DNA of 64,000 bases from JACKNG01 sp050184115. GTDB lineage: Bacteria > Pseudomonadota > Gammaproteobacteria > Ga0077536. The position numbers were made by a program, and so were the translations under genes. Positions 1 to 24,357 of this stretch are shown one piece after another. Location: positions 124,001 through 188,000 of the forward strand of contig JBFXAQ010000005.1 of assembly GCA_050184115.1 (NCBI GenBank). Reading direction: 5' to 3'. Position 1 is the stretch's first letter. Every line of letters starts with the position of its first letter. Below the pieces are notes generated by a model that ran no database searches, was not told where the DNA came from, and worked only from the letters and a program-made list of their open reading frames with translations.

Positions 1-1446
1 AGCGCCATGTTCGCGACGCTCACGCACCTGCCGGCGCTGTTCTACGACCAGCGCAGCGCGGGCGAGCTGATCTCGAAGTTCACCTTCGACGTCACCCAGG
101 TCTCGCAGGCCACCACGCGGGTGATCTCGGTGCTGGTCAAGGACTCCGCGGTGGTCGTCGTGCTGCTCGCCTACCTGCTCTACCTCAACTGGCAGCTGGC
201 AGCCTTCCTGCTGCTCTTCGCGCCGCCCATCGCCTGGGTGGTACGGCGGGTGTCGGATCGCATGCGGCGCATGAGCCGGCGGCTGCAGGAGTCGGTCGGC
301 GACATCAACCAGGTCGCCGAGGAGGCGGTGCGCGGCCAGCGCGAGATCAAGGTCTTCGACGGTTACGCCTGGGAGAGCGAACGCTTCGACCGCGCCAACC
401 ACGATGCGCGCAAGTTCCACATGAAGGTCGTGCGCACCAGCGCCATGCTGGTGCCGGTGATCCAGCTGATCGTCGCCGTCGGCATCGCCGTCATGATCGT
501 CTTCGCGCTCGAACAGGCCGGCAGCGGCGGCATGACGCGCGGCGACTTCATCGCCTTCGTCACCGCCACCGCCCTGCTGTTGCCGCCGGTCAAGCGCCTG
601 GCCGGCGCCAACGAGTTCGTGCAGCGCGGCCTGGCCGCGGCGGAGTCGGTGTTCAACCTCATCGACAGCACGCGCGAGGACGACCGCGGTGACTTCGCGC
701 AACGCCTGCGCGGCGACATCACCTTCGCGGACGTCCACGTCCGTTACGGCCAGGCGCAGGCGCTGGCCGGTGTCTCGCTCGACATCGCCGCCGGCGAGAC
801 GGTCGCGCTGGTCGGGCGTTCGGGCGGCGGCAAGACCACGTTGGTCAACCTCGTACCGCGCTTCTACGCGGCGTCGGCCGGCCGCGTGCTGCTGGACGGG
901 CGACCGATCGAGGACTACACGCTCGCCGCCCTGCGCGATGCCATTGCCTACGTCGGCCAGAACGTGGTGCTGTTCAACGCCAGCATCCACGACAACATCG
1001 CCTACGGTGGCCTGCGCGGGGCGTCGCGCGAAGCCGTGCTCGACGCGGCGACGCGCGCCCAGGTGATGGCTTTCGCCGCGAGCCTGCCGGAGGGGCTCGA
1101 TACCCGCGTCGGCGACAACGGCATGCGGCTCTCGGGCGGCCAGCGCCAGCGTGTCGCCATCGCCCGCGCGCTGCTCAAGGACGCTCCGATCCTCATCCTC
1201 GACGAGGCCACGGCGGCCCTCGACAACGAGGCCGAGCGCCTCGTGCAGGACGCCATCAACACCCTGCGCCGCGGGCGCACCAGCCTGGTCGTCGCCCATC
1301 GCCTGTCGACCATCGAACAGGCCGACCGCATCGTCGTGCTCGAAGCCGGTCGCATCGTCGAGACCGGCAGGCATGCCGAGTTGCTGGCCGCTGGCGGTGC
1401 CTACGCACGCCTCTACGCGGCCGGTTTCGAGGGCGAGGTAGCCTGA
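1..1446 (+). CDS. msbA: Lipid A export ABC transporter MsbA, 5' end outside the window
   Basis: Inner-membrane half-transporter (exporter membrane domain fused to an ATPase) that flips core-lipid A. The frame is open from base 1. The first ATG, at 7, is internal, because family members are about 580-600 residues and only about 480 are visible; the first membrane helices are missing. Seen: hydrophobic helices over roughly visible residues 40-75 and 145-190, then a nucleotide-binding domain with Walker A (GRSGGGKTT), Q-loop (YVGQNVVLF), signature LSGGQRQR, Walker B (ILILDEATAAL) and H-loop (VVAHRLST). The region around FYDQRSAGELISK matches the start of MsbA intracellular loop 1. A generic exporter of the same fold is possible, since the usual neighbour lpxK is not visible. 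Confidence 0.88.
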   Translation, partial: SAMFATLTHLPALFYDQRSAGELISKFTFDVTQVSQATTRVISVLVKDSAVVVVLLAYLLYLNWQLAAFLLLFAPPIAWVVRRVSDRMRRMSRRLQESVGDINQVAEEAVRGQREIKVFDGYAWESERFDRANHDARKFHMKVVRTSAMLVPVIQLIVAVGIAVMIVFALEQAGSGGMTRGDFIAFVTATALLLPPVKRLAGANEFVQRGLAAAESVFNLIDSTREDDRGDFAQRLRGDITFADVHVRYGQAQALAGVSLDIAAGETVALVGRSGGGKTTLVNLVPRFYAASAGRVLLDGRPIEDYTLAALRDAIAYVGQNVVLFNASIHDNIAYGGLRGASREAVLDAATRAQVMAFAASLPEGLDTRVGDNGMRLSGGQRQRVAIARALLKDAPILILDEATAALDNEAERLVQDAINTLRRGRTSLVVAHRLSTIEQADRIVVLEAGRIVETGRHAELLAAGGAYARLYAAGFEGEVA

Positions 1447-1683
1447 CCCGCACTGGTGCGAGGTTCCCACCGCCTGCGCCCCCTCTGCCGCGCGCCGCGA
1501 GACCGCGGCCGTCGAGTGACCGCCCATTGTTCGGAGGGCACGCGCGTGCCGGCGTCGCCGTGCGCGGGATCTTGCTGCGCCGGACGCGACGTCCGCCGAC
1601 GAAGCTGACCGCAATCAGCGCGTGCCGACGGTCGGCACCGTAGCCTTACCCGTAGCGGTGAAGTCGCCACGGAGGAATGAAGC

Positions 1684-2457
1684 ATGTTGGGCCGGCTGCG
1701 TGTGCTGTTGTTGGTCGTCCTGTTGCCCCTGTCGGCGACGGCCGGCGCCTGGACCATCGGCGATACCTACCTCATGGACGTCGAGTTCCAGCTCAACGGC
1801 AAGTGGCATGCCTATAACAACCTCGCCTTCGGCGATATCGACTTCTACTTCCGTCGCAACGGCGCGATCATCGCCGAAGGCCACTTCGACCAGGGCGTGG
1901 GTGGCGGCGTCAGCAAGAGCGGTGTGTTCAGCAACCTGCCGCTCGCGGCGGCGACCTACAGCGCGCAGATGGTGAACTACTACTTCACCGTGCCGGTCGC
2001 GGTCACGCTCGGTACGCCGGTCTCGCTGCAGGTCGATTTCCGCACCGGCATCATCCGTGGCGAGTCCGATTTCTACGCCGCTGGCAGCGGGCTCAAGGGC
2101 AGCCTGCCAGCCATCGACGACTTCATCGACGGTACCAACACCGCGCTGTATGCCAGCGTCACCCTGGGCACCGACCAGCCCAGCGACACCGCGGTACCGC
2201 CGGCGGAAGCGCATGCCTTCTTCGACTACAACGATTACCCGCACGCCATCGCGCGGGTGCTCGGCCCGCGCGACTTCCAGCTCCTGGTGCGACCGGACGG
2301 CGCCCCGTTCGTCGCCGATTTCGGCTCGGCCCGCATCAACACCACGCTGACCCTGGTCGAGCCGGTACCCTTGCCCGGTGCCGCGGGCCTGGCGGTCAGC
2401 GGCCTGGGCATGCTGGGCTGGCGCACGCGACGGCGGCGGCGTGTGAACGCCGGTTGA
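1684..2457 (+). CDS. Exported protein with VPLPA/PEP-CTERM-like C-terminal sorting tail
   Basis: Function unknown. The 257-residue protein has a Sec signal peptide (a hydrophobic run ending at TAGA) and a beta-rich middle with many Tyr, Phe and Gly residues and no recognisable enzyme motif. Its C-terminus has the three-part layout of PEP-CTERM/VPLPA-CTERM proteins: a VPLPG motif, a short Gly/Leu-rich helix (GLAVSGLGMLGW) and a basic end (RTRRRRR). Such tails are trimmed by exosortases in organisms that make exopolysaccharide. No exosortase lies in this window. The start is well supported by a strong Shine-Dalgarno GGAGGA at 1671-1676, 7 nt before the ATG. A short hairpin (arms 1622-1628 and 1632-1638) lies in the probable leader. 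Confidence 0.7.
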   Translation: MLGRLRVLLLVVLLPLSATAGAWTIGDTYLMDVEFQLNGKWHAYNNLAFGDIDFYFRRNGAIIAEGHFDQGVGGGVSKSGVFSNLPLAAATYSAQMVNYYFTVPVAVTLGTPVSLQVDFRTGIIRGESDFYAAGSGLKGSLPAIDDFIDGTNTALYASVTLGTDQPSDTAVPPAEAHAFFDYNDYPHAIARVLGPRDFQLLVRPDGAPFVADFGSARINTTLTLVEPVPLPGAAGLAVSGLGMLGWRTRRRRRVNAG

Positions 2458-2608
2458 AAGGGCCGCCGGGGCGCCACGCGGCGCGAGGTGAGCCCGGCCA
2501 GCGACGCCTGCACGGCTCCACGCACCCGTCACGGCACGGCGGTCCCGGCGGGACAAATCCCGGCCGTATCCTTATGCTCGCCGCACCCGCCCGCGGACCT
2601 GGACCACC

Positions 2609-3769
2609 ATGACGCACGATCGCCGCCGGTTTCTCCGCCACGCCTTGTTCGGTTCGACCAGCCTCGGCCTTGCCTGCCGTGCCTGGCCGGGCGTGTTCGC
2701 CGCCAGCGCCAGCGCGCCCGGGCCCTATGGCGAACTCGGCGCACCCGATGGCCACGGCATCCGCCTGCCTGCCGGCTTCTCGGCGCGACTCCTCGCGACC
2801 AGCAACGCGGTCGTGGCCGGCACTGGCTACGCCTGGCACATGGCACCCGACGGCGGGGCGACGTTCGCGGCCGACGACGGCGGCTGGGTCTACGTCTCGA
2901 ACAGCGAGCGCGACAGCCGGCGCGGCGGCGCCAGCGCGCTGCGCTTCGATGCCGCGGGCCATGTCGCCGCCGCCTACCGGGTACTCGGCGGTACCGATAT
3001 CAATTGCGCCGGCGGTCCGACGCCCTGGGGAACGTGGTTGTCGTGCGAGGAACACCCGCGCGGCCTGGTGTGGGAATGCGATCCCTTCCGTCCCGGCCAG
3101 GGCGTCGCGCGCCCGGCGCTCGGCGTGTTCACCCACGAGGCCGCGGCAATCGACCCCGCCACCGGCTACGTCTACCTCACCGAGGACACCGGCGACAGCC
3201 GCCTCTACCGCTTCCGCCCGACGCTTGCGGGCCAGCTCACCGACGGGGTGCTGGAAGCGGCGACAGTCGGCGAAACCGGGCAGGTGACCTGGCGCCAGGT
3301 TTCGCCGTCGCAGCCGTGCCGCGTGCGCGGCACCGCCGAGTTCAAACGCGGCGAGGGCGCCTGCTTCCATGAGGGCGTGCTGTACTTCTGCACCACCGCG
3401 GACGATCGGGTGTGGGCACTCGATACCGCCCGTGACCGGCTGGCGATCGTCTACGACGCCGCACGGCTCGGCGCCGGCGCGGCGTTGCGCAATCCGGACA
3501 ACATCACCGTGCACCGCGCCTCGGGCGATCTCTACGTGGCCGAGGACCCGGACGACCTGCAGCTCGTGCTGCTCGCAGACCATGGCGGCGAACGCGTCGT
3601 CGCGCCTTTCTTGCAGCTGGTCGGCCACGATGGCTCGGAGATCACCGGGCCCGCCTTCAGCCCGGATGGCCGGCGTGTCTATTTCAGTTCGCAGCGCGGC
3701 ACCGACGGCGACTACGAGGCGCCGGGCATGACGTTCGAGGTCAGCGGGCCGTTTCGTTCTGACGCCTGA
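2609..3769 (+). CDS. Tat-exported PhoX-like (DUF839) protein
   Basis: 386 residues. The N-terminus has a twin-arginine pattern (DRRRFLRHALFGS) and a hydrophobic stretch to about residue 30, so folded export by the Tat system is likely. The rest resembles the DUF839/PhoX beta-propeller family: TWLSCEEHPRG near residue 145, FTHEAAAIDPATGYVYLTEDTGDSRLYRF in the middle, and GPAFSPDGRRVYFSSQRG near the end. Characterised PhoX enzymes are calcium- and iron-dependent alkaline phosphatases, but many DUF839 members are uncharacterised and shorter, as here. Activity is therefore not assigned. No clear Shine-Dalgarno sequence precedes the ATG. It follows the CTERM protein by about 150 nt and is probably transcribed separately. 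Confidence 0.72.
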   Translation: MTHDRRRFLRHALFGSTSLGLACRAWPGVFAASASAPGPYGELGAPDGHGIRLPAGFSARLLATSNAVVAGTGYAWHMAPDGGATFAADDGGWVYVSNSERDSRRGGASALRFDAAGHVAAAYRVLGGTDINCAGGPTPWGTWLSCEEHPRGLVWECDPFRPGQGVARPALGVFTHEAAAIDPATGYVYLTEDTGDSRLYRFRPTLAGQLTDGVLEAATVGETGQVTWRQVSPSQPCRVRGTAEFKRGEGACFHEGVLYFCTTADDRVWALDTARDRLAIVYDAARLGAGAALRNPDNITVHRASGDLYVAEDPDDLQLVLLADHGGERVVAPFLQLVGHDGSEITGPAFSPDGRRVYFSSQRGTDGDYEAPGMTFEVSGPFRSDA

Positions 3770-3879
3770 GGGCGAGCCGGCGCCGCGCACACGGCGACCG
3801 GGCGCCCGCGGGGCAGTGCTGGGCAGGGCGCGTGCTTGGGCGTACCGTGGGCCACCGTCACGCTTCGAGGAACCGCCCC

Positions 3880-4599
3880 ATGTCCGCCCCGCCTACGCGC
3901 ATCGACAACATCGGCGGTAGTCTCTATCGCATCCACACCCCGCTGCCGCCCGCGGTCCTGCCCGGCGGTTTCAGCTTCAACCAGTACCTGCTGGTCGACG
4001 AATCACCGCTGCTGTTCCACGCCGGGCCGCGCGGCCTGTTCGATGCGGTCGCCGCGGCCATTGCCACGGTCATGCCGCTCGATACCTTGCGCTACGTGGC
4101 GTTCTGCCACGTCGAGGCCGACGAGTGCGGCGCGCTGAACGACTTCCTTGCCGTCGCGCCAAAGGCTGAACCGCTGTGTGGCCGGGTCGCAGCGATGACC
4201 AGCATGAACGACCTCGCCGATCGGCCGCCGCGCGCGCTCGCCGACGGCGAGGTGCTCGATCTCGGCCGGCACCGGGTGCAGTGGCTGGATGCGCCGCACG
4301 TCCCGCACGGCTGGGAGAACGGTTTCCTGTACGAACAGACCACGCGCACCTTGTTCTGCGGCGACCTCTTCACCCAACCCGGCGCCGAGCATCCGCCGGT
4401 GGTCGAGGGTGGCATCTTCGAAGCCAGCGAGGCCATGCGCGCCGCCATGGATTACTACGCCCACGGCGCCAACACCCGGCCGGTACTCGAACGCCTGGCG
4501 GCACTCAAACCGCAGGTCCTGGCCTGCATGCACGGCAGCGCGTTTCGAGGCGATGGCCGCGCCGAGCTCGAGCGCCTGGCCATGGCCTTGGGCAGCTGA
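3880..4599 (+). CDS. Metallo-beta-lactamase-fold protein of the flavodiiron (ODP) type
   Basis: 239 residues. The key motif is HVEADE (His77, Glu79, Asp81). This is the HxExD diiron pattern of flavodiiron proteins and ODP-type oxygen-binding domains, not the HxHxDH of hydrolytic metallo-beta-lactamases. Further candidate ligands follow in order: His139 or His142, Asp161 (FCGDLF) and His near 214 (ACMHGSAF). There is no flavodoxin domain, so this is a stand-alone diiron domain that could bind O2 or NO, or act as a sensor or reductase module with a partner. An upstream in-frame ATG at 3832 exists, but the ATG at 3880 has a GAGG (3867-3870) at a good distance and is preferred. It is convergent with the oxygenase genes. 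Confidence 0.7.
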   Translation: MSAPPTRIDNIGGSLYRIHTPLPPAVLPGGFSFNQYLLVDESPLLFHAGPRGLFDAVAAAIATVMPLDTLRYVAFCHVEADECGALNDFLAVAPKAEPLCGRVAAMTSMNDLADRPPRALADGEVLDLGRHRVQWLDAPHVPHGWENGFLYEQTTRTLFCGDLFTQPGAEHPPVVEGGIFEASEAMRAAMDYYAHGANTRPVLERLAALKPQVLACMHGSAFRGDGRAELERLAMALGS

Positions 4600-4609
4600 G
4601 GCCGCGCCC

Positions 4610-5143
4610 TCAGAGCAGGAAGGCGATGTTCCGCTGCGGCAGTTCGCCGCCGACCAGTTCGACCGTTTTCGCCGCCAGGCGCAGCACGCCGTCGATGCGG
4701 CGCAGACGGTAGGTATAGCGCCCGCTCCACGTGTTGATCTCGCGGCGCGATTGCGCCGCGAACTCGTGCAGCACGAAGTTCGCGGTGACGCTGTAGGGCC
4801 CGTCGACCGCTTCCGCCTCGCGCACGCGGATGTTGCCGAGCACGCGGCGCATGGGTGAGGGCGGCGTCTGCGCCCAGCGCCGCCCGCTCGCCAGTTGCCG
4901 CAGGCGCGTGGCGAGGCGGGCGCGGTTGTCGTAGACGTAGGACAAGCCTTCGGCCGGGTCGTAGTCGGCCGGTCCGCGCGGCACCCAGTACTGCATGTCG
5001 TCGGTGACCAGCGCTTCCCATTCGGCGTAGCGCGATTCGTCGGCGAGTTCGGCTTCGTGGAAGAGGAAGGCCTCGATTTCGCGCTGGACCGCCTCCGGCA
5101 GCACGACGTCGCCCCACGGATGGCGCGGCAGGGCCGTACTCAT
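4610..5143 (-). CDS. Aromatic-ring-hydroxylating dioxygenase, beta (small) subunit
   Basis: 177 residues, the usual length for the small subunit of Rieske non-haem iron oxygenases, which has the cystatin/NTF2-like fold and plays a structural role in the alpha3beta3 complex. Family-typical stretches are IEAFLFHEAELADESRYAEW near the N-terminus, YVYDNRARLATRLRQL in the middle and GRYTYRLRRIDGVLRLAAKTVEL near the end. The ATG overlaps the alpha-subunit stop by 4 nt (5140-5143), so the two subunits are translationally coupled. No ferredoxin or reductase gene is nearby, so electrons must come from elsewhere. Confidence 0.88.
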   Translation of the reverse strand: MSTALPRHPWGDVVLPEAVQREIEAFLFHEAELADESRYAEWEALVTDDMQYWVPRGPADYDPAEGLSYVYDNRARLATRLRQLASGRRWAQTPPSPMRRVLGNIRVREAEAVDGPYSVTANFVLHEFAAQSRREINTWSGRYTYRLRRIDGVLRLAAKTVELVGGELPQRNIAFLL

Positions 5144-6420
5144 GCGCGCGTCATCACGCGCCGGTAGTGATGCCAGAACGCGCGGTTGGTGGTCTCGTCG
5201 CTGATGCCGCCCGCGCGCCGGCCGTCCGGGTGCACGGTTTCACGGGCCGCGCCACGGCTGATGTCGATCCAGCCGCGCGCGGTATCCGTTTCGGTGAGCC
5301 CGGCGAAACCCGCCTGCATGCGTTCGGCGACCACCGCGTCGTCCGGCACGATGAAGCTGGCCGGGCCGAGCGCCGCCTCGGACTGGCGCAGGAGGCGGCG
5401 ATTGAAGGCCGCGTCCACGCCTTCGAACTGCACCGCGTTGTGCCAGTGCACCGTCTCGCCCGCCCCGCGCGGCTCGACGATGGCGAGGTTGAGTTCGCCC
5501 AGGAACAGGTTGGGAAAGATCATCGCGTGCGGGGGACCGGCCAGGAGCAGGGCCTGCGCGCGGTATTCACCGTGGCGCGCGGTGAGCGCGGCGACGTAGG
5601 CCGCGGCCTTGTCCGGCGTGGTGCCGAGCCAGGCCAGCGGGGCGTCGAAGCTCGCACCGAGGTCGAGTTCGAAGTGCCCGTTGCCGTGGTCGACGGTACG
5701 CGACGGGTTGGCGTCGACGTCGTTCACCACCGTGTCCTCGTAATAGGTATCCGGTGCCGCGTTCAGCACCGAGGCATGAACGAACGGGAAGTGGTAGCCG
5801 TCGTTGTCACTCTCCGGCCACATCTTCCAGTTCGAGGCGATGCGATGGCCTATCCAGTGCGGTGTGACGCGCACCTCGCCGCCCGGCGCGAGATCGCACA
5901 GGCGATCGATGAGTCCGCGCCCGCCGCTGCCGAGGTGAGCGTCGAGCGTATCAGCGGTACCGGAGAGGTTGGCGAAGACGAAACCGCGGTAACTCGCCAC
6001 CTGCCCCGCGCGATCGAGGCCGAGCGCGACGCGGTCGCGGGTCATCCCGGCCGGGTGCGGCACGCCGACCAGGCGGCCGTCGTTGGCGAAGGTCCAACCG
6101 TGGTAGGGGCATTGCCAGCGCCGGCCGACGCCGCGCTCGGCGGTACACAGCGTGGCGCCGCGATGACTGCAACGGTTGGCGAGCACGTGGATCGCGCCGG
6201 CTTCGTCGCGACTGACGATGACGTGCCGCCCGCCCAACCGTCGCGTGAGCCAGGCGCCGCGTTCGGCGATCTCCGATTCGTGCGCGCAGAACACCCAGCC
6301 GTCGTGGAACAGCCGCTGCATCTCGTCCTGGTACACCGCGTCCGACACGTAGAGGCTGCCGTGCACGCGGCCGTCTTCGACCAGCGCGCCGTAGGGCGGC
6401 GGGAGCGCGTTGGTGGTCAT
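5140..6420 (-). CDS. Aromatic-ring-hydroxylating dioxygenase, alpha (Rieske, catalytic) subunit
   Basis: 426 residues. The Rieske [2Fe-2S] site is CSHRG followed after about 17 residues by CPYHGW (around residues 83-105). The mononuclear iron site is seen in ESDNDGYHFPFVH, with the bridging Asp and the two His ligands, plus a later Asp. Together these define the large subunit of a Rieske ring-hydroxylating oxygenase that adds O2 to an aromatic or similar ring. The substrate cannot be read from sequence. The gene starts 34 nt downstream of the receiver-cyclase gene on the same strand, so it could be a distal part of that signalling operon. The small subunit follows with a 4-nt overlap. Confidence 0.9.
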   Translation of the reverse strand: MTTNALPPPYGALVEDGRVHGSLYVSDAVYQDEMQRLFHDGWVFCAHESEIAERGAWLTRRLGGRHVIVSRDEAGAIHVLANRCSHRGATLCTAERGVGRRWQCPYHGWTFANDGRLVGVPHPAGMTRDRVALGLDRAGQVASYRGFVFANLSGTADTLDAHLGSGGRGLIDRLCDLAPGGEVRVTPHWIGHRIASNWKMWPESDNDGYHFPFVHASVLNAAPDTYYEDTVVNDVDANPSRTVDHGNGHFELDLGASFDAPLAWLGTTPDKAAAYVAALTARHGEYRAQALLLAGPPHAMIFPNLFLGELNLAIVEPRGAGETVHWHNAVQFEGVDAAFNRRLLRQSEAALGPASFIVPDDAVVAERMQAGFAGLTETDTARGWIDISRGAARETVHPDGRRAGGISDETTNRAFWHHYRRVMTRA

Positions 6421-6454
6421 GCGGGCAGTATACGAAGGCCCCGCTCGCAGCGAT

Positions 6455-7573
6455 TCAGCCGCGCCAGGCGCTGACGGCGAAGGCCGGGACCGGTTGCTGG
6501 TAGCCCTTCAGTTCGAGCGGTCCCACCGCGGCGGCCTCCACGGCATCCTCGACGCAGGCCATCACCTTGCGGTCGACCAGCACCTGGCCACCCGCGGCTT
6601 CGCCGCACAGGCGTGCGGCGAGGTTGGTGACGTTGCCGATGGCGGCGTAGTCGCGCCGGCCCTCGAAACCGATCATGCCGAGGGTGGCATAGCCCTGGGC
6701 GATGCCGCAGCCGAGATCGAGCGCGTAGCCGCGTTTGCGCCATGGCGCCTGCAGTTCGGGGAAGGCCGTCTGCACCGCCAGCGCCATGCGCACTGCCTGC
6801 GCGGCCGGTTCGTCGATCGGTACCGGGTCGTTGAAGAACACCATGATGGCGTCGCCGGCGAAACGCTCGAGCGTGCCGCCGTGCTCGAGCACGGTGCGGC
6901 CCATGCGCGCGTGGTACTGGGCGAGGAAGTCCATCACCTCCTCGGGTTCGGCCTCGTCGGTGAAGGCGGTGAAGCCGCGGATGTCGAGGAAGACCACCGC
7001 GATCTCGCGGCGGTGGGTTTCCAGCAGTTTGGCGCCGTCGTCGAGGATGAGGTCGGCGATCTGGGCGGCGAAGAAACCCTTCAAGCGTCCGAGCTTCTCC
7101 AGTTGCTCGACCTGCTGGGCAACGCGCGCCTCCAGGGTGTGGTTCCAGCGCGCGAGTTCGGCGGCCTGGGTCTTGACCTCGTCCTGCAGCGCCTTGATGC
7201 GCAGCAGCGATTTCACCCGCGCCATCAGTTCGGGGCGGTTGATGGGCTTGGTCAGGAAATCGTCGGCGCCGGCCTCGATGCCCTTGACCCGTTCGGCCTG
7301 TGGATCGAGCGAGGTGCACAGCACCACCGGCAGCAGCGCGGTGTCCGGGTTGGCGCGGATGCGTTCGCAGACTTCGTAGCCCGACATGCCCGGCATCATG
7401 ATGTCGAGCAGTACGAGATCGGGCGGATGGGCCGCGATCATGGCCAGCGCGTCGGTGCCGTTGCTGGCCCCGCTCGCCGCAAAGCCGGCGGCGTCGAGGA
7501 TGTCGACGAGCAGCTTGAGATTGGCCGGGGTGTCGTCGACAACGAGTATGCGGGTGTTGCCGTTCGCGCTCAT
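6455..7573 (-). CDS. Receiver-linked class III adenylate/guanylate cyclase
   Basis: 372 residues. Residues 1-125 are a response-regulator receiver (ILVVDDTPANLKLL, phosphoacceptor Asp in LVLLDIMMPG, Lys in TKPI). Residues about 130-165 are a coiled-coil linker. Residues about 185-365 are a class III cyclase homology domain. Metal-binding aspartates are visible in VVFLDIRGF and FAGDAIM, and the transition-state Asn/Arg in NVTNLAARL. The usual substrate-selecting Lys is replaced by Arg (LERFAGD) and the usual Asp/Thr by Ala (DYAAIGN), so ATP or GTP preference is uncertain. The ATG at 7573 overlaps the upstream receiver stop by 4 nt; longer upstream starts in this frame run through that gene and are rejected. 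Probably the output of the giant kinase. Confidence 0.87.
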   Translation of the reverse strand: MSANGNTRILVVDDTPANLKLLVDILDAAGFAASGASNGTDALAMIAAHPPDLVLLDIMMPGMSGYEVCERIRANPDTALLPVVLCTSLDPQAERVKGIEAGADDFLTKPINRPELMARVKSLLRIKALQDEVKTQAAELARWNHTLEARVAQQVEQLEKLGRLKGFFAAQIADLILDDGAKLLETHRREIAVVFLDIRGFTAFTDEAEPEEVMDFLAQYHARMGRTVLEHGGTLERFAGDAIMVFFNDPVPIDEPAAQAVRMALAVQTAFPELQAPWRKRGYALDLGCGIAQGYATLGMIGFEGRRDYAAIGNVTNLAARLCGEAAGGQVLVDRKVMACVEDAVEAAAVGPLELKGYQQPVPAFAVSAWRG

Positions 7574-7949
7574 GCGGCGCCTCCGTCGAGCATCTTCGCC
7601 AGGGTGGCAAGGAAGGGTTTGAGATCGATGGGCTTGCTGACGAAGGCATCGAAGCCGGCCGCGGTCACCCGCGAGCGGTCGCCGGCCATGACCGAGGCGG
7701 TGAAGGCGACGATGGGGATGTTTGCGGTGGCCGGATCGCCGCGCAATCGCCGAAGCGCCTCGACGCCGTCGATGCCCGGCAGCTGGATGTCCATCAACAC
7801 GAGGTCCGGCTGCTCGGCGCCGGCCAGGGCCACGCCGTCCTCGCCGTTCTCGGCCGCGACCACGCGGTAGCCCTTGGCTTCGAGCACGTCGCGGGCGAGC
7901 TTCAAATTCATCGGGTTGTCCTCGACGATGAGGATGGTGCGCTTCTCGC

Positions 7950-7953
<4 letters not shown>
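7570..7953 (-). CDS. Single-domain response regulator (CheY/DivK-like)
   Basis: 127 residues, a receiver domain only. The acidic pair is in ILIVEDNPMNLKLA, the phosphoacceptor Asp in LVLMDIQLPG (about residue 55), the switch Thr in IVAFTAS and the Lys in VSKPID. There is no DNA-binding or enzymatic output domain. It is sandwiched with 4-nt overlaps between the giant kinase (7950-7953) and the receiver-cyclase (7570-7573). It could be a phosphate shuttle or sink, or could signal by protein contact. That the kinase is its phosphodonor is inferred from this coupling. Confidence 0.92.
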
Positions 7954-23630
<15,677 letters not shown>

Positions 23631-23803
23631 GGACTGCATTCTCCCCGCGAGGCAAGGCGCGCGGCCCCGTTCCGCGCGCGTCGAGCGATTGTGCCCGCAT
23701 CGCGTGGTGCCGCACAGTGGCTAAGGCCACTCGGTGGCGGTCGTCCGCCGCCTGTCGTGACGGGGGTGCGCCGCGCGGCCTGCGCACGACGCGGCGCGGC
23801 GGG

Positions 23804-24292
23804 TCAGTCCTCGAAACCGTCGACGATGCGTTCGATGCTGCGGAAGAAGGCGAGGCCGTTGACGATCTCGGCGTCGTCCATGTGGTCGATGATGCGCTGC
23901 ACGTAGGCCGTGCCGCGGGCGATCATGGCCTCGATGTGGGCCTCGCCGCGCGGCGTGAGGCGCACGATCTTCTCGCGCCCGGAGCGCGGGTCCTCCTCCA
24001 GGCGCACGAGCTTGAGCGGTGGCGCGGACATGGCGCGGATGGCCTTGGTGATGGCGGCGCCCGAGACCTCGAACCACTGCCGGAGCGAATGCTCGATGGC
24101 CTTGCGGTTCATCGCCCGCCCGCCTTCGCCCTCGGAGTGGATCAGCCACAGGATGGCGACCTGGTGGCGGCCGAGTTCGCCGCCGCGCAGGGCGTCCTCG
24201 ACGCCGATGCCGGCCTTGTAGTGGATGGGGTAGTAGAGCTCGAGGAACAGCCGGGCGGCGTCGGCGGGCGCGCTGGGTGGGGTCTTGGGCAC
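23804..24292 (-). CDS. MarR-family winged-helix transcriptional regulator
   Basis: 162 residues with the MarR layout: an N-terminal dimerisation helix, a central winged helix (GRHQVAILWLIHSEGEGG, then a recognition-helix region near EVSGAAITKAIRAM, then the wing RLEEDPRSGREKIVRLTPRGEAHI) and a C-terminal helix. MarR proteins usually repress neighbouring genes and are released by small, often aromatic, ligands. It diverges from the P450 gene across a palindrome-rich control region and lies upstream of the giant kinase on the same strand, with about 170 nt between them. It most likely controls the P450 pair and itself. Confidence 0.85.
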   Translation of the reverse strand: MPKTPPSAPADAARLFLELYYPIHYKAGIGVEDALRGGELGRHQVAILWLIHSEGEGGRAMNRKAIEHSLRQWFEVSGAAITKAIRAMSAPPLKLVRLEEDPRSGREKIVRLTPRGEAHIEAMIARGTAYVQRIIDHMDDAEIVNGLAFFRSIERIVDGFED

Positions 24293-24357
24293 CTGGGCAG
24301 GACCAGAGAAGAAGGTTGGCGGCAGTGTACCTGTCAGCCCGCGCGGCCGATTAATAC

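Noticed and set aside
4610..6420. Assignment of the Rieske oxygenase to a named pathway such as benzoate, naphthalene or biphenyl
   Set aside because: No ferredoxin, reductase, dihydrodiol dehydrogenase or ring-cleavage gene is nearby, and subunit sequence alone does not let me name the substrate.
5167..6474. A 435-codon plus-strand frame opposite the Rieske alpha subunit
   Set aside because: It lies wholly over a strongly supported oxygenase gene, has no recognisable domain, and its composition is typical of antisense reading.
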